The notes below the pieces were generated by a model. The model was not told the DNA's origin. It made no database searches and saw only the letters and a program-made list of their open reading frames with translations. The position numbers were made by a program, and so were the translations under genes. 55,387 nt of DNA from JANQIV01 sp050117315 (GTDB taxonomy: Bacteria > Bacteroidota > Ignavibacteria > Ignavibacteriales > Melioribacteraceae): NCBI GenBank assembly GCA_050117315.1, contig JASFMY010000031.1, positions 1-55,387 of the forward strand. The letters are read 5' to 3'. The stretch's first letter is position 1. Each line of letters begins with the position of its first letter. Below, piece after piece: positions 46,552 to 55,344 of this stretch.

Positions 46552-46860
46552 TTAAGAGCGTAAATGATAATCAATTTTATTTATCAATTCGCTTATTTTA
46601 TTTTTTAGTTGTTCTTTCTCCTCCGAATTCAGAGTTTCTGAGCTGTTATAAATTACATCAGCTTCTCTACTGAATTTTTCCTCGAATTCGTAAAATTTTT
46701 GTTTAAGTTCTGTATTTTCTTTTTCCAAAAATTTATTTCTAGCTGCAAGTTGCTCATTTTGGTCAGTTAAATCAATGTTTTTATGCACAAGTAAATATAT
46801 CTGCTTTTCAAGAGAATTTAGTTCATTCATGAATGAATCATATTTTGAAGATTCCGCCAA
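46552..46860 (-). CDS. Small coiled-coil protein, ZapB-like position
   Basis: The 102-residue protein is almost wholly coiled coil (LNSLEKQIYLLVHKNIDLTD, then KFLEKENTELKQKFYEFE). The start is TTG at 46860, one base after the pheT stop, supported by a GAGAGG site 5-6 bases upstream; an ATG ten codons inside is less well placed. Its size and place next to zapA suggest a ZapB-like division factor. That role is inferred from context only. Confidence 0.7.
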   Translation of the reverse strand: MAESSKYDSFMNELNSLEKQIYLLVHKNIDLTDQNEQLAARNKFLEKENTELKQKFYEFEEKFSREADVIYNSSETLNSEEKEQLKNKISELINKIDYHLRS

Positions 46861-46861
46861 A

Positions 46862-49261
46862 CTAACCTCTCAATTGTGCTTTAAATTTTGATTTAACTTC
46901 TTCAATAATATTCCAAAAATCTTTATCAACTTCTTCTTCAGTCAGAGTTCGGCTATAATCGTAGTATTCCAACTGGAAGGCCAGGCTTTTTTTCTCTGTG
47001 CCTAATGACTCACTCTCAAAGATATCAAATAACTTTATATTTTTCAATAAGTTACAACTATTATCATTTATACAGTTCATTACTTCTTTTGCATCTACAC
47101 TTTTATCCAAAACAAACGCCAGATCTCTAATAACTTTTGGATATTTTAGTAACTCTCTGAATTTTCTTTCTTTGACATGAATTTTGTTTAACAAAGATAA
47201 GTTGATATCATAAACAAAAACATTCTGTTTTATGTCAAACTTATCAAGTATATCTCCTTTGAGTTTCCCTCCTTCAATAACTAAATCTTTTTTATAATGA
47301 AATTGCGAATAATAATCGTAAAATCGATTATTATTTTTATAATATGAATCCTTTAACTTATTGTCAAGCAAAATATTGGAGAGGAATTCCCCGAGATATC
47401 CATTTAAATCATAGAAATTATATTCATTTTCTTTTGCATACCACTCTTGAGAATTCTTCTTACCTGTAATTGCAATCAATAGTCTTTCCGATTCTGTAAA
47501 GTCCTTAAAGTCTTCAATTTTTTCGTTTATTCTTTGAAACACTTTTCCAATTTCAAAAAATTTTAGATCCGTTTCTTTTACTTTTATATTTTTAGAAAGC
47601 GTCCATAACATACCGGGAATTAAGGAGGGTCTTAAGTGACTCATCTCAATATTTTGCGGATTGATTACATTTACCGGTTCACCGAAGTTTTCAGCCGCTT
47701 TTTTATTCATAAGAGAATTAGTATAGATCTCATTGAACCCAAGTGCAGAAAGTGAATTTCTAATTTTCCCTTTAAACTCAGATTGGTCTATTCTTTCATC
47801 CATTGTTACTGTAATTTTTTCTACTGCAGGGATTTTTTCATAACCGTTTATACGCGCAACTTCTTCAATTAGATCAATCTCTCTTTCAATATCATGTCTA
47901 AAAGGAGGTACACTTACAAGTAATGTTTCATCATTTTTTTCTTTTATTTTGAATTGAAGTTTTTCAAAAATATTAGAAACTCTTTCCGGTGCAACGTAGT
48001 ACCCTAAGATTTTATCAATACGTGCAAATCTTAATGTTATGTCTTTATACTGCAAAGGTTCCGGGTAAACATCTATTTCACCTTTAGCAATCTCACCTTC
48101 GGCAAGTTCACCAATTAGCTGAGCTGCTCTTCGTGCTGCATATAAAGGCATTTCAGGATTTGTTCCTCTTTCAAATCTATATGATGCATCAGTTGACATG
48201 TTTAAATGCTTTGCCGATTTGCGAACCATAGACGGATTAAAATAAGCGCACTCAATTAAAACATTTTTGGTGTTTGCAGTTACTTCGGTGTTTTCACCGC
48301 CCATTACTCCGGCAATACCAACTGAACGTTCGGCATCGCAAATCATTAAGTCGCTAGATTTTAATTTTCTTTCTTTTGAATCAAGAGTTATAAACTTCTC
48401 ACCTTCCTCTGCATTTTTGACTATAATTTTATTGCCGGCGAGAGTGTCAAGATCATAAGCATGCATTGGCTGTCCGAGTTCATGCAGTAAGTAATTAGTT
48501 ATATCAACTACGTTGCTTATTGGTCTTGAACCGATACTAACCAACTTTTGCTTTAACCATTCAGGTGATTCTTTAATTGTAATGTTTTTTATTACTTTGC
48601 CGACAAACCTGGGGCAGCCTTCAGTGTTTTCAATCTCAACACTTGCAAGGTCGGAAGAATGAAAATCTTTTTCTTCATAATTTATTTCAGGCAGTTTAGC
48701 TTCTATGTTGTAAATAGCTGCTAAATCCCTTGCCACCCCGTAATGGCTCAAAGCATCCGCTCTGTTGGGCGTTATTGCTACTTCATAAATTACATCATCC
48801 ATACCCAATGCTTTTGCAATAGGAGTACCCGGTTCAAGCGAATCATCAAGAACCATAATTCCGTCGTGATTGTTGCTTATCTCCAATTCTTTTTCCGAGC
48901 AAATCATCCCAAAAGAATGTTCACCCCTAATTTTTGCTTTGGTTAGTTTCTCGCCAAAGGAAGGAATAACCGCTCCAACTTTTGCAAAAACAACTTTCTG
49001 ATTTGCCTCAACGTTAGGTGCGCCGCAGACAACATTAAAATCTTCTTTGCCGTCGCTAACAACGCATAACGACAGCTTATCAGCATTGGGATGTTTCTTT
49101 TTTTCTTTTACGTACCCAACAACAATGTTTTCAAAAATTTTATTCTTATCAATTACATCATCTACTTCCAATCCTGCGAGCGTTAACTTATCTTCAATCT
49201 CTCCAGCACTAATCCCGTCTAAATTGATATAATCTTTTAACCACTTTAATGAGATAAACAC
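46862..49261 (-). CDS. pheT: Phenylalanyl-tRNA synthetase beta subunit
   Basis: The 799-residue protein includes the EMAP-like tRNA-binding domain (residues about 40-150, with KKKHPNADKLSLC). B3/B4 editing domains, the B5 domain and a C-terminal RNP-like anticodon-binding domain (KYPKVIRDLAFVLDKS) follow. The start codon is GTG, with a GGAGAAG site. It forms an alpha2-beta2 enzyme with PheS, encoded 15 bases upstream. Confidence 0.96.
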   Translation of the reverse strand: MFISLKWLKDYINLDGISAGEIEDKLTLAGLEVDDVIDKNKIFENIVVGYVKEKKKHPNADKLSLCVVSDGKEDFNVVCGAPNVEANQKVVFAKVGAVIPSFGEKLTKAKIRGEHSFGMICSEKELEISNNHDGIMVLDDSLEPGTPIAKALGMDDVIYEVAITPNRADALSHYGVARDLAAIYNIEAKLPEINYEEKDFHSSDLASVEIENTEGCPRFVGKVIKNITIKESPEWLKQKLVSIGSRPISNVVDITNYLLHELGQPMHAYDLDTLAGNKIIVKNAEEGEKFITLDSKERKLKSSDLMICDAERSVGIAGVMGGENTEVTANTKNVLIECAYFNPSMVRKSAKHLNMSTDASYRFERGTNPEMPLYAARRAAQLIGELAEGEIAKGEIDVYPEPLQYKDITLRFARIDKILGYYVAPERVSNIFEKLQFKIKEKNDETLLVSVPPFRHDIEREIDLIEEVARINGYEKIPAVEKITVTMDERIDQSEFKGKIRNSLSALGFNEIYTNSLMNKKAAENFGEPVNVINPQNIEMSHLRPSLIPGMLWTLSKNIKVKETDLKFFEIGKVFQRINEKIEDFKDFTESERLLIAITGKKNSQEWYAKENEYNFYDLNGYLGEFLSNILLDNKLKDSYYKNNNRFYDYYSQFHYKKDLVIEGGKLKGDILDKFDIKQNVFVYDINLSLLNKIHVKERKFRELLKYPKVIRDLAFVLDKSVDAKEVMNCINDNSCNLLKNIKLFDIFESESLGTEKKSLAFQLEYYDYSRTLTEEEVDKDFWNIIEEVKSKFKAQLRG

Positions 49262-49276
49262 TTTTTCTTCTCCAGC

Positions 49277-50266
49277 TTAAAATTGTTTAAGAAATCTTTT
49301 ATCATTATCATAGAATATTCTTATATCGTCTATTCCATATTTAAGCATTGCAATTCTTTCAACACCCATTCCAAAGGCATAGCCTGTATACTTTTCCGGG
49401 TCAATATCAACATTCTCAAAAACATTTGGGTCAACCATTCCACAGCCCAATATTTCCAACCATCTTCCTTCTTTACCCTCAGGCTGCCACCAGATATCCA
49501 CTTCGGCACTCGGTTCTGTAAACGGAAAAAAACTCGGCCTGAATCTATACTTTACATCACTTCCGTAGAACTGTTTTGCAAATGCAACCAATGTCCCTTT
49601 TAACTCGGCAAAGGTAATGTCAGTATCAACAACCAATCCTTCAACCTGGTGAAACAAGCAATAGCTCTTGGCGCTTATTGCTTCGTTTCTATAAACTTTG
49701 CCGGGCATAATGGCTCTAAAAGGCGGCTTTTTTTCTTTCATTAACCTTACTTGCACAGGTGAAGTATGGGTTCTCATTACAAATTTTTCCGTTACAAAAA
49801 AGGTGTCTTGCATATCTCTTGCCGGATGATCGGCAGGAAAATTAAGCGCTTCAAAATTATTATAATCAGATTCGAGTTCAGGGCCTTCGTACACTGAAAA
49901 TCCCAAACCTTTAAATAAGTTTTTAATCTCATCCATGGTTTGAGTTAATATATGCTTTGATCCCAACTCATATTTGACCGGGGGTAAGGTTAAATCAATA
50001 TAACTGTCAAAGCTTTTGCTAATAGCTTCAATATCATCTTTAGCAACTTTGAACTTAGCATTCAACTCATTCTTTAATTGATTTAACTGCTGCCCGTACT
50101 TCGGTTTTTCTTCTTTCGGCATTTGCCTGAATTCTTCAAACAACCCATTCAGCAGTCCATTTTTACTTAAGTACTTAATACGGAACTCTTCAAGACTTTT
50201 GCTTGAGTTAATTGCTTCAAGCTCTCTGTCGAAGTTTAATTTTAATGATTCAATTTTTTGCTGCAT
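49277..50266 (-). CDS. pheS: Phenylalanyl-tRNA synthetase alpha subunit
   Basis: The 329-residue class II catalytic subunit has an N-terminal coiled coil and the core. HPARDMQDTFF and THTSPVQVR (motif 2 region), YRNEAISA, and GYAFGMGVERIAML (motif 3) are clear. The ATG at 50266 is used; an in-frame TTG four codons upstream is not needed because GAGGAT sits at the right distance. Confidence 0.96.
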   Translation of the reverse strand: MQQKIESLKLNFDRELEAINSSKSLEEFRIKYLSKNGLLNGLFEEFRQMPKEEKPKYGQQLNQLKNELNAKFKVAKDDIEAISKSFDSYIDLTLPPVKYELGSKHILTQTMDEIKNLFKGLGFSVYEGPELESDYNNFEALNFPADHPARDMQDTFFVTEKFVMRTHTSPVQVRLMKEKKPPFRAIMPGKVYRNEAISAKSYCLFHQVEGLVVDTDITFAELKGTLVAFAKQFYGSDVKYRFRPSFFPFTEPSAEVDIWWQPEGKEGRWLEILGCGMVDPNVFENVDIDPEKYTGYAFGMGVERIAMLKYGIDDIRIFYDNDKRFLKQF

Positions 50267-50289
50267 CTTTATCCTCAAGAATTTAAACC

Positions 50290-50337
50290 AATGCCCCCAT
50301 GAAAAATCATATAAAAGTGATATTTCATGAGGGCATT
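50290..50337 (-). other. Long intercistronic hairpin between rplT and pheS
   Basis: AATGCCCTCATGAAATATCA pairs with TGATTTTTCATGGGGGCATT (minus strand) around an 8-base loop, with only two or three mismatches. No T tract follows, so it may be an attenuator, RNA-processing site or stabilising hairpin that separates ribosomal from synthetase expression. Confidence 0.55.
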
Positions 50338-50342
50338 AAAAA

Positions 50343-50690
50343 TTATTCAGTTACAAATTTAACTAAGTCAGCAAATGCTTGCGGGTTATCAACCGCCATG
50401 CTTGCAAGAATTTTTCTATTTATATCAATACCTTTACTATTCATTGCATGTATAAGTTTTGAATATGTTGTACCGTTTTCTCTTGCAGCAGCATTAATTC
50501 TAATAATCCACAATTGTCTAAATGTTCTCTTTTTTAATTTTCGATCATTGTAGGCATGTACAAAGCCTTTTTCAATAGACCCTTTAGCAACAGTATAAAC
50601 TTTGCTTCTTGATCCCCAGTAACCTTTTGCCATTCCTAATATTTTTTTTCTTCTTTTGCGTGAAGCAACATTATTCTTTGCTTTTGGCAT
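50343..50690 (-). CDS. rplT: 50S ribosomal protein L20
   Basis: The 115-residue protein binds 23S rRNA early in assembly. The basic N-terminus (PKAKNNVASRKRRKKILGMAKGYWG) and RQLWIIRINAAARENG are diagnostic. It is encoded 14 bases after rpmI in the conserved infC-rpmI-rplT order, which in many bacteria is autoregulated by L20. Confidence 0.97.
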   Translation of the reverse strand: MPKAKNNVASRKRRKKILGMAKGYWGSRSKVYTVAKGSIEKGFVHAYNDRKLKKRTFRQLWIIRINAAARENGTTYSKLIHAMNSKGIDINRKILASMAVDNPQAFADLVKFVTE

Positions 50691-50704
50691 TTTCTAATCC
50701 TCTA

Positions 50705-50899
50705 TCATTTTTGAATCATTATTTTAACTCTCTTGGAATCAGCTTCGGATACAAGAGTTGCTTTTCTTAAATTTCTTTTAGTTTTTGTTGATTTCTTTGT
50801 TAGAATATGAGCCTTATATGCTTTATTTCTTTTAATTTTACCGGAACCTGTAACTTTGAATGTTTTAGCAGCTCCTCTATTACTTTTCATCTTCGGCAT
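50705..50899 (-). CDS. rpmI: 50S ribosomal protein L35
   Basis: The 64-residue basic protein has the typical start PKMKSNRGAAKTFKVTGSGK and KAHILTKKSTKTKRNLRK. It lies between infC and rplT. Confidence 0.96.
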   Translation of the reverse strand: MPKMKSNRGAAKTFKVTGSGKIKRNKAYKAHILTKKSTKTKRNLRKATLVSEADSKRVKIMIQK

Positions 50900-50916
50900 T
50901 ATACCACCTTTGTTTA

Positions 50917-51444
50917 TTACTTTTTCTTTTTTCCTTTTTGCGACGAAAGTAGAACATGCATCGTTCTTCCTTCGAATTTAGCATTTTGTTCAACTTTGGA
51001 AATATCTTCCAGTCTTTCAACAAATTTATCTAACAGTTCTTTACCGTGATCTTTGTAAGCCAGTTCTCTCCCTTTAAAAATAACCGACACTTTTACTTTA
51101 TTGCCGTCTTGTAAAAATTTTTCAGCATGTCTTGCTTTGAAGTCAAAATCATGAGTATCAGTATTTGGGTGCAGCCTTATTTCTTTTAGTACCGTAACAT
51201 GCTGCTTTTTCTTCTGCATCTTTTCTTTTTTCTGCTGCTCATAAAGAAATTTACCGTGGTCAATAATTTTACAAACCGGCGGTTTTGCTTTTGGAGCAAT
51301 CTCTACTAAATCCAATCCTAAATCTTCTGCTTTTTTTAAAGCCTCTTTAATACTAACAACCCCCACCTGCTTACCTTCCGGGTCTATTACCCTAACACTT
51401 GAAACCCGAATTTCAGAATTAACCCTGAACTTATTGTCTGCGAT
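50917..51444 (-). CDS. infC: Translation initiation factor IF-3, rare AUC start
   Basis: The product has 175 residues. IF-3 blocks premature subunit joining and checks the start codon. No ATG, GTG or TTG covers the N-terminal domain, but the frame is open from ATC at 51442-51444. It reads ADNKFRVNSEIRVSSVRVID and runs into GVVSIKEALKKAEDLGLDLVEIAP. An AAGAGGT site lies about 6 bases upstream. IF-3 genes often start with AUU or similar codons, allowing feedback control by IF-3. The first standard start (GTG at 51366) would delete half of the N-terminal domain. It begins 10 bases after thrS. Confidence 0.9.
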   Translation of the reverse strand: MADNKFRVNSEIRVSSVRVIDPEGKQVGVVSIKEALKKAEDLGLDLVEIAPKAKPPVCKIIDHGKFLYEQQKKEKMQKKKQHVTVLKEIRLHPNTDTHDFDFKARHAEKFLQDGNKVKVSVIFKGRELAYKDHGKELLDKFVERLEDISKVEQNAKFEGRTMHVLLSSQKGKKKK

Positions 51445-51454
51445 ATATTACCTC

Positions 51455-53392
51455 TTAATTGTGATTACTTTTGTTATTTATCTCGTCTTTTATAAAATCA
51501 ACAAACTCATGAATATCTTTACTACCTACGTCGCCTTCCTTATGTTTTCTAATTGAGACTGTTTTACTTTCTTTTTCTTTTTCACCTACTATCAACATGT
51601 ATGGAATTTTTTGAGTTTCCCATTCCCTAATTTTATAACCTAATTTTTCGTTTCGCTGATCGTTCTCAACTCTGATTCCATTCGAATGGAGAATATCGTA
51701 AATTTCTTTGGCGTAATCAAAGAAATTTTTAGAAACCGGAATAACAACCGTCTGTGTAGGGGCAAGCCACGCTGGGAAAGCACCTCCATAATGTTCAATT
51801 AAAACACCCATAAATCTTTCGATTGAACCGAGCAATGCTCTATGAACCATGAAAGGTCTGTGCTCTTTTCCGTCTTCACCTATATATTTCATATCAAAAC
51901 GTTCGGGAAGATTGAAGTCAAACTGTATTGTGCTCATCTGCCATTCACGGTGAAGGGCATCTTTAATTTTAATATCTATTTTGGGGCCGTAAAAAGCACC
52001 ACCGCCTTCATCCATTTCGTACTTTAAACCTTCTTTATCAAGAGCAACTTTTAATGACAATATAGCTCTTTCCCAAAGTTCATCTTCACCTACCGCTTTC
52101 TCAGGTTTGGTAGCTACATAAAATTTAAGGTCGTTAAAACCGAATGACTTCCACATGAATAAACAAAAGCGTATCACCTCTATAATTTCGTCTTCAATCT
52201 GTTCCTGCGCACAGAATATGTGGGCATCATCTTGAGTAAAGCCGCGCACACGCAACAAGCCATGGAGCACACCGCTTTTTTCGTATCTGTAAACAGTACC
52301 AAGTTCCGCCCATCTTAATGGTAAATCTCTATATGAATGAAGAGTAGATTTATACATCATAATGTGAAACGGGCAGTTCATCGGCTTTATATAATAGTCG
52401 TTTTCGTCTATGGTCATCGGGGCATACATGTTCTCACCATAATTTACAAGATGTCCGCTAGTTTCCCACAACCAACCTTTGCCTATATGAGGTGAATATA
52501 ATAATTCATAACCATTATCATAATGCGCTTTACGCCAAAAATTTTCAATCTCGTTACGTAGTCGAGCTCCCTTGGGGTGCCAGTAAATTAAACCCGGTCC
52601 CGCTTCTTCATGAATACTGAACAGTTCTAATTGTTTACCTAATTTTCTATGATCTCTTCTCTTTGCTTCTTCCAACAATTGAAGATGTTCTTCGAGCATT
52701 TTCTTTTTAGGGAAAGAAACACCGTAGATTCGTTGTAATTGTTTGTTCTTCTCGTCGCCTCTCCAGTATGATCCAGATACACTAAGTAATTTAAAATACT
52801 TTATAGCACCTGCACTGGGAACGTGAGGCCCGCGGCATAAGTCGGTAAAACCGCCTTCTCCATAAATACTGATGGCTTGATTATTCTCATCCATCTCGCT
52901 GAGAAGTTCGATTTTATAGTTATCGCCTTTTTCAGTAAAATATTTTATCGCGTCTGCTTTGGATAATTCTCTTCTTTGGAAAGGATTATCTTTTGCAGCA
53001 ATATCGGTCATCTTCTTTTCAATTTTAGCGAGATCATTTTCGGTTAGCTTCGAGTTAATATCTATATCATAATAAAATCCGCCCTCAACAGCCGGGCCAA
53101 CACCGAACTTAGCTTCAGGATGCAATTCATGAATTGCGTGTGCCATCAGATGCGAAGTACTATGCCAGTATGTTTCCTGCCCGATAGGATCATTAAACGT
53201 ATGAATAGACAACGTCGCATCAGTTTCAACAGGTCTATTGATATCCCAAAGTTTACCGTTAACCTTAGCTACAAGGGCGTCGGAAGCCAGTCTGTTTGAG
53301 ATTGATTGAGCGACTTGATAAGGAGTTAGTCCTTTCTCAAATTCTTTTACTGAGCCGTCCGGAAAAGTAATATTTATTTTGTTATTATCCAT
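51455..53392 (-). CDS. thrS: Threonyl-tRNA synthetase
   Basis: The 645-residue protein has the TGS domain (ITFPDGSVKEFEKGLTPYQVA) and the editing domain (HSTSHLMAHAIHELHP). The class II core follows with the zinc cysteine in MNCPFHIMMYKS and the motif GVLHGLLRVRGFTQDDAHIF. An anticodon-binding domain ends the protein. The ATG at 53392 starts the TGS domain; the longer frame runs into the tRNA-like leader and is rejected. Confidence 0.96.
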   Translation of the reverse strand: MDNNKINITFPDGSVKEFEKGLTPYQVAQSISNRLASDALVAKVNGKLWDINRPVETDATLSIHTFNDPIGQETYWHSTSHLMAHAIHELHPEAKFGVGPAVEGGFYYDIDINSKLTENDLAKIEKKMTDIAAKDNPFQRRELSKADAIKYFTEKGDNYKIELLSEMDENNQAISIYGEGGFTDLCRGPHVPSAGAIKYFKLLSVSGSYWRGDEKNKQLQRIYGVSFPKKKMLEEHLQLLEEAKRRDHRKLGKQLELFSIHEEAGPGLIYWHPKGARLRNEIENFWRKAHYDNGYELLYSPHIGKGWLWETSGHLVNYGENMYAPMTIDENDYYIKPMNCPFHIMMYKSTLHSYRDLPLRWAELGTVYRYEKSGVLHGLLRVRGFTQDDAHIFCAQEQIEDEIIEVIRFCLFMWKSFGFNDLKFYVATKPEKAVGEDELWERAILSLKVALDKEGLKYEMDEGGGAFYGPKIDIKIKDALHREWQMSTIQFDFNLPERFDMKYIGEDGKEHRPFMVHRALLGSIERFMGVLIEHYGGAFPAWLAPTQTVVIPVSKNFFDYAKEIYDILHSNGIRVENDQRNEKLGYKIREWETQKIPYMLIVGEKEKESKTVSIRKHKEGDVGSKDIHEFVDFIKDEINNKSNHN

Positions 53393-53408
53393 TATAGTAT
53401 CATATTTT

Positions 53409-53460
53409 GTGGGTTCTACAAGATTCCTCCATAGGAGTCCCTTCGGGAGAACTTGGGACC
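53409..53460 (-). repeat. Interrupted copy of the tRNA-Val 3' half in the thrS leader
   Basis: GTGGGTTCTACAAGATTC at 53409-53426 is identical to 53527-53544, the 3' end of tRNA-Val. GAACTTGGGACC at 53449-53460 matches the next tRNA segment (53545-53556) with one change. Between them 22 bases made of two mini-hairpins (CTCC-ATA-GGAG and TCCC-TTC-GGGA) interrupt the T-loop. The copy lies between tRNA-Val and thrS on the same strand. Confidence 0.8.
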
Positions 53461-53527
53461 TTTCCAGTGAATCAATGTTTAATGCAACTAAACCCACCCA
53501 AAAAATTTCAGAACTTTTCTTCACACG

Positions 53528-53601
53528 TGGGTTCTACAAGATTCGAACTTGTGACCTTCTGCACGTCAAGCAGACGCTCTAACCAACTGAGCTAAGAACC
53601 C
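53528..53601 (-). tRNA. tRNA-Val (GAC)
   Basis: A 74-base cloverleaf: acceptor GGGTTCT/AGAACCC, D-arm TAGCTCAGTTGGTTAGAGC, anticodon loop TTGACGT with anticodon GAC, T-arm CACAAGTTCGAATCTTGTA (minus strand). CCA is not encoded. It lies upstream of thrS. Confidence 0.93.
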
Positions 53602-53697
53602 TTGCTTAGTTACAAGTTTATAATCACCCCATAAACAAAATGCAAAGCAGGTCTCAAATTATTTTCTACTTTGCACTTTTAACTTGTAACTGCCATG

Positions 53698-53783
53698 TAC
53701 CGAGGGCCGGACTCGAACCGGCACGGGAATAAATTCCCACTGGATTTTAAGTCCAGTGCGTCTACCAATTCCGCCACCCCGGC
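53698..53783 (-). tRNA. tRNA-Leu (TAA)
   Basis: An 86-base class II tRNA with the long variable arm. Acceptor GCCGGGG pairs with CCTCGGT, anticodon loop CTTAAAA gives anticodon TAA, and T-arm GCCGGTTCGAGTCCGGC is perfect. CCA is not encoded. Confidence 0.94.
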
Positions 53784-53871
53784 AGACGAATTACAAATAT
53801 AAGTTTTATTTCATTTCTTTGCAATAATCAAAGAAGAAATATAAAAACTTAAACATCAAATCTAGAACAAT

Positions 53872-53896
53872 AAAAAACCCCGAAAACTCGGGGTTC
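53872..53896 (-). terminator. Rho-independent terminator after the tRNA with anticodon CAT
   Basis: On the minus strand CCCCGAG-TTTT-CGGGG is followed by TTTTTT. It lies one base beyond the 3' end of the tRNA, so that tRNA is probably transcribed separately from the two below it. Confidence 0.8.
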
Positions 53897-53897
53897 G

Positions 53898-53971
53898 TGG
53901 GCCCACAGGGACTTGAACCCCGGACCCTCTGATTATGAGTCAGATGCTCTAACCAACTGAGCTATAGGCCC
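53898..53971 (-). tRNA. tRNA with anticodon CAT (Met elongator or Ile2)
   Basis: A 74-base cloverleaf: acceptor GGGCCTA with the 3' strand TGGGCCC, D-arm AGCTCAGTTGGTTAGAGC, anticodon loop CTCATAA giving CAT, T-arm CGGGGTTCAAGTCCCTG. Anticodon CAT may decode Met, or AUA after lysidine modification. The GGGCCTATAGCTCAG start resembles isoleucine tRNAs, so tRNA-Ile2 is quite possible. Confidence 0.9.
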
Positions 53972-54019
53972 CTAAAGAAGAGCAGTAAAAATACTATAAT
54001 GTTTTATATAAATCAACAT

Positions 54020-55186
54020 CTAATTATGGATAAATTCTTTAATTTTCTTTACAACATATTCAATTTGCTTGTCAGACAGCTCCGGGTAAATCGGTAATGC
54101 TAAGGAATGGTCTGCAGCAAACTCTGCGACAGGATATTTGTCTGATGAAGACGGAATGCTCTCAAAACATTTTTGTTTATGAAACGGGACGGGATAATAT
54201 ATTTCCGTAAATATTTCATTCTCTTTTAGGAAATCTTTTAGTTCATTTCTCTTTTCTACTCTTATTATATACTGGTTATAAATATGATAATTTTTATGAC
54301 CGGTATTTTCATAAACAGCTTTAGGCAGTAAAACCTTATTATTACTACCAAATTCTACCTTGCCTGTTTCTTCAGCAAGATTATTTTCAATAAAAAGCTT
54401 GTTATACAAATCAGCATTCTTTCTTCTTTCTTCTGACCACTTATTTAAGTGAGGTAATTTTACTCTCAATACACCGGCCTGCAATGCATCCAGCCTAAAG
54501 TTACCGCCGATTACTGAATGATAGTATTTTGGTTTGCCACCGTGAACTCTTTTAATTCTCATCATATCTTCAAGTTGTTCATCATTTGTAACAATCAAAC
54601 CGCCGTCACCAAAACAGCCAAGATTTTTACTCGGGAAGAACGAATAACATCCAACATCGCCAATTGTACCGACACATTTGCCATCTTTGTATTGAACGCT
54701 AATAGCCTGAGCTGCATCTTCTACTACCTTTAGATTATGCTCCTTTGCAATTGCCATAATTTTGTCCATCTCGGTACTTTGACCGTAGAGATGAACGACA
54801 ATAATAGCTTTAGTTTTGTCGGTGATTTTTTCTTCAATCAAGTCGGGGTCAATGTTGAATGTGATCGGGTCTGAATCTACAAAAACAGGAGCAGCATTCA
54901 TTCTTGATACAACACCTGCTGTTGCAAAAAAGGAATATGTAGGCAGAATAATTTCATCACCTGGTTGAATATCTAATCCCATCAATGTAAGCAATAATGC
55001 ATCTGTTCCGGATGAAACACCAATCGCATACTTTGCATTTAGGAATTCAGATATTTCAGTTTCAAATGCCTGTACTTCAGGACCGAGTATAAAATATTGT
55101 GATTCAGAAATTTCAATAATTTTATCGTCGAGTTCATTTTTTAACGACTTATATTGAGGTTTAAGATCTAATAAAGGGACTTTCAT
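54020..55186 (-). CDS. DegT/DnrJ/EryC1/StrS sugar aminotransferase
   Basis: The 388-residue PLP-dependent aminotransferase usually acts on nucleotide-linked keto-sugars for polysaccharides or lipopolysaccharide. VPLLDLKPQYKSLK begins the fold, and VGVSSGTDALLL-like and PTYSFFATAG segments bind PLP. The catalytic lysine is in FFPSKNLGCFGDGG, preceded by VVEDAAQA. The exact substrate cannot be told. It is separated from the tRNAs and may belong to a cell-surface locus beyond the right edge. Confidence 0.92.
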   Translation of the reverse strand: MKVPLLDLKPQYKSLKNELDDKIIEISESQYFILGPEVQAFETEISEFLNAKYAIGVSSGTDALLLTLMGLDIQPGDEIILPTYSFFATAGVVSRMNAAPVFVDSDPITFNIDPDLIEEKITDKTKAIIVVHLYGQSTEMDKIMAIAKEHNLKVVEDAAQAISVQYKDGKCVGTIGDVGCYSFFPSKNLGCFGDGGLIVTNDEQLEDMMRIKRVHGGKPKYYHSVIGGNFRLDALQAGVLRVKLPHLNKWSEERRKNADLYNKLFIENNLAEETGKVEFGSNNKVLLPKAVYENTGHKNYHIYNQYIIRVEKRNELKDFLKENEIFTEIYYPVPFHKQKCFESIPSSSDKYPVAEFAADHSLALPIYPELSDKQIEYVVKKIKEFIHN

Positions 55187-55279
55187 TTTTTCTCCAGAAT
55201 ATAAAAAAGTATTAAAAAATTTTTGATTGTGAAAATAATTTGATTATTTGAAATAATAAATAGAAATCTTTGCATAACC

Positions 55280-55303
55280 AAAAAAAAGCCCTGAAAAAGG
55301 GAA
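55280..55303 (-). terminator. Possible minus-strand terminator
   Basis: On the minus strand CCCT-TTTTC-AGGG is followed by C and a run of seven or eight T's. The stem is short but the T tract is strong. It would end a transcript coming from beyond the right edge. Confidence 0.35.
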
Positions 55304-55344
55304 AAGAAATTAATAAGTTGAGATCAAAAAAAAAGGATCATATA

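Noticed and set aside
51364..51366. GTG at 51366 as the infC start
   Set aside because: It would remove the conserved first half of the IF-3 N-terminal domain, which is readable in frame upstream.
53393..53527. T-box riboswitch controlling thrS
   Set aside because: No T-box core (the AGGGTGGNACCGCG-like antiterminator) or specifier loop is recognisable. The tRNA-like text is a copy of tRNA-Val, not a tRNA-binding leader.
53379..53595. Plus-strand ORFs across tRNA-Val and the thrS leader
   Set aside because: They are antisense to a tRNA gene and to the thrS start.
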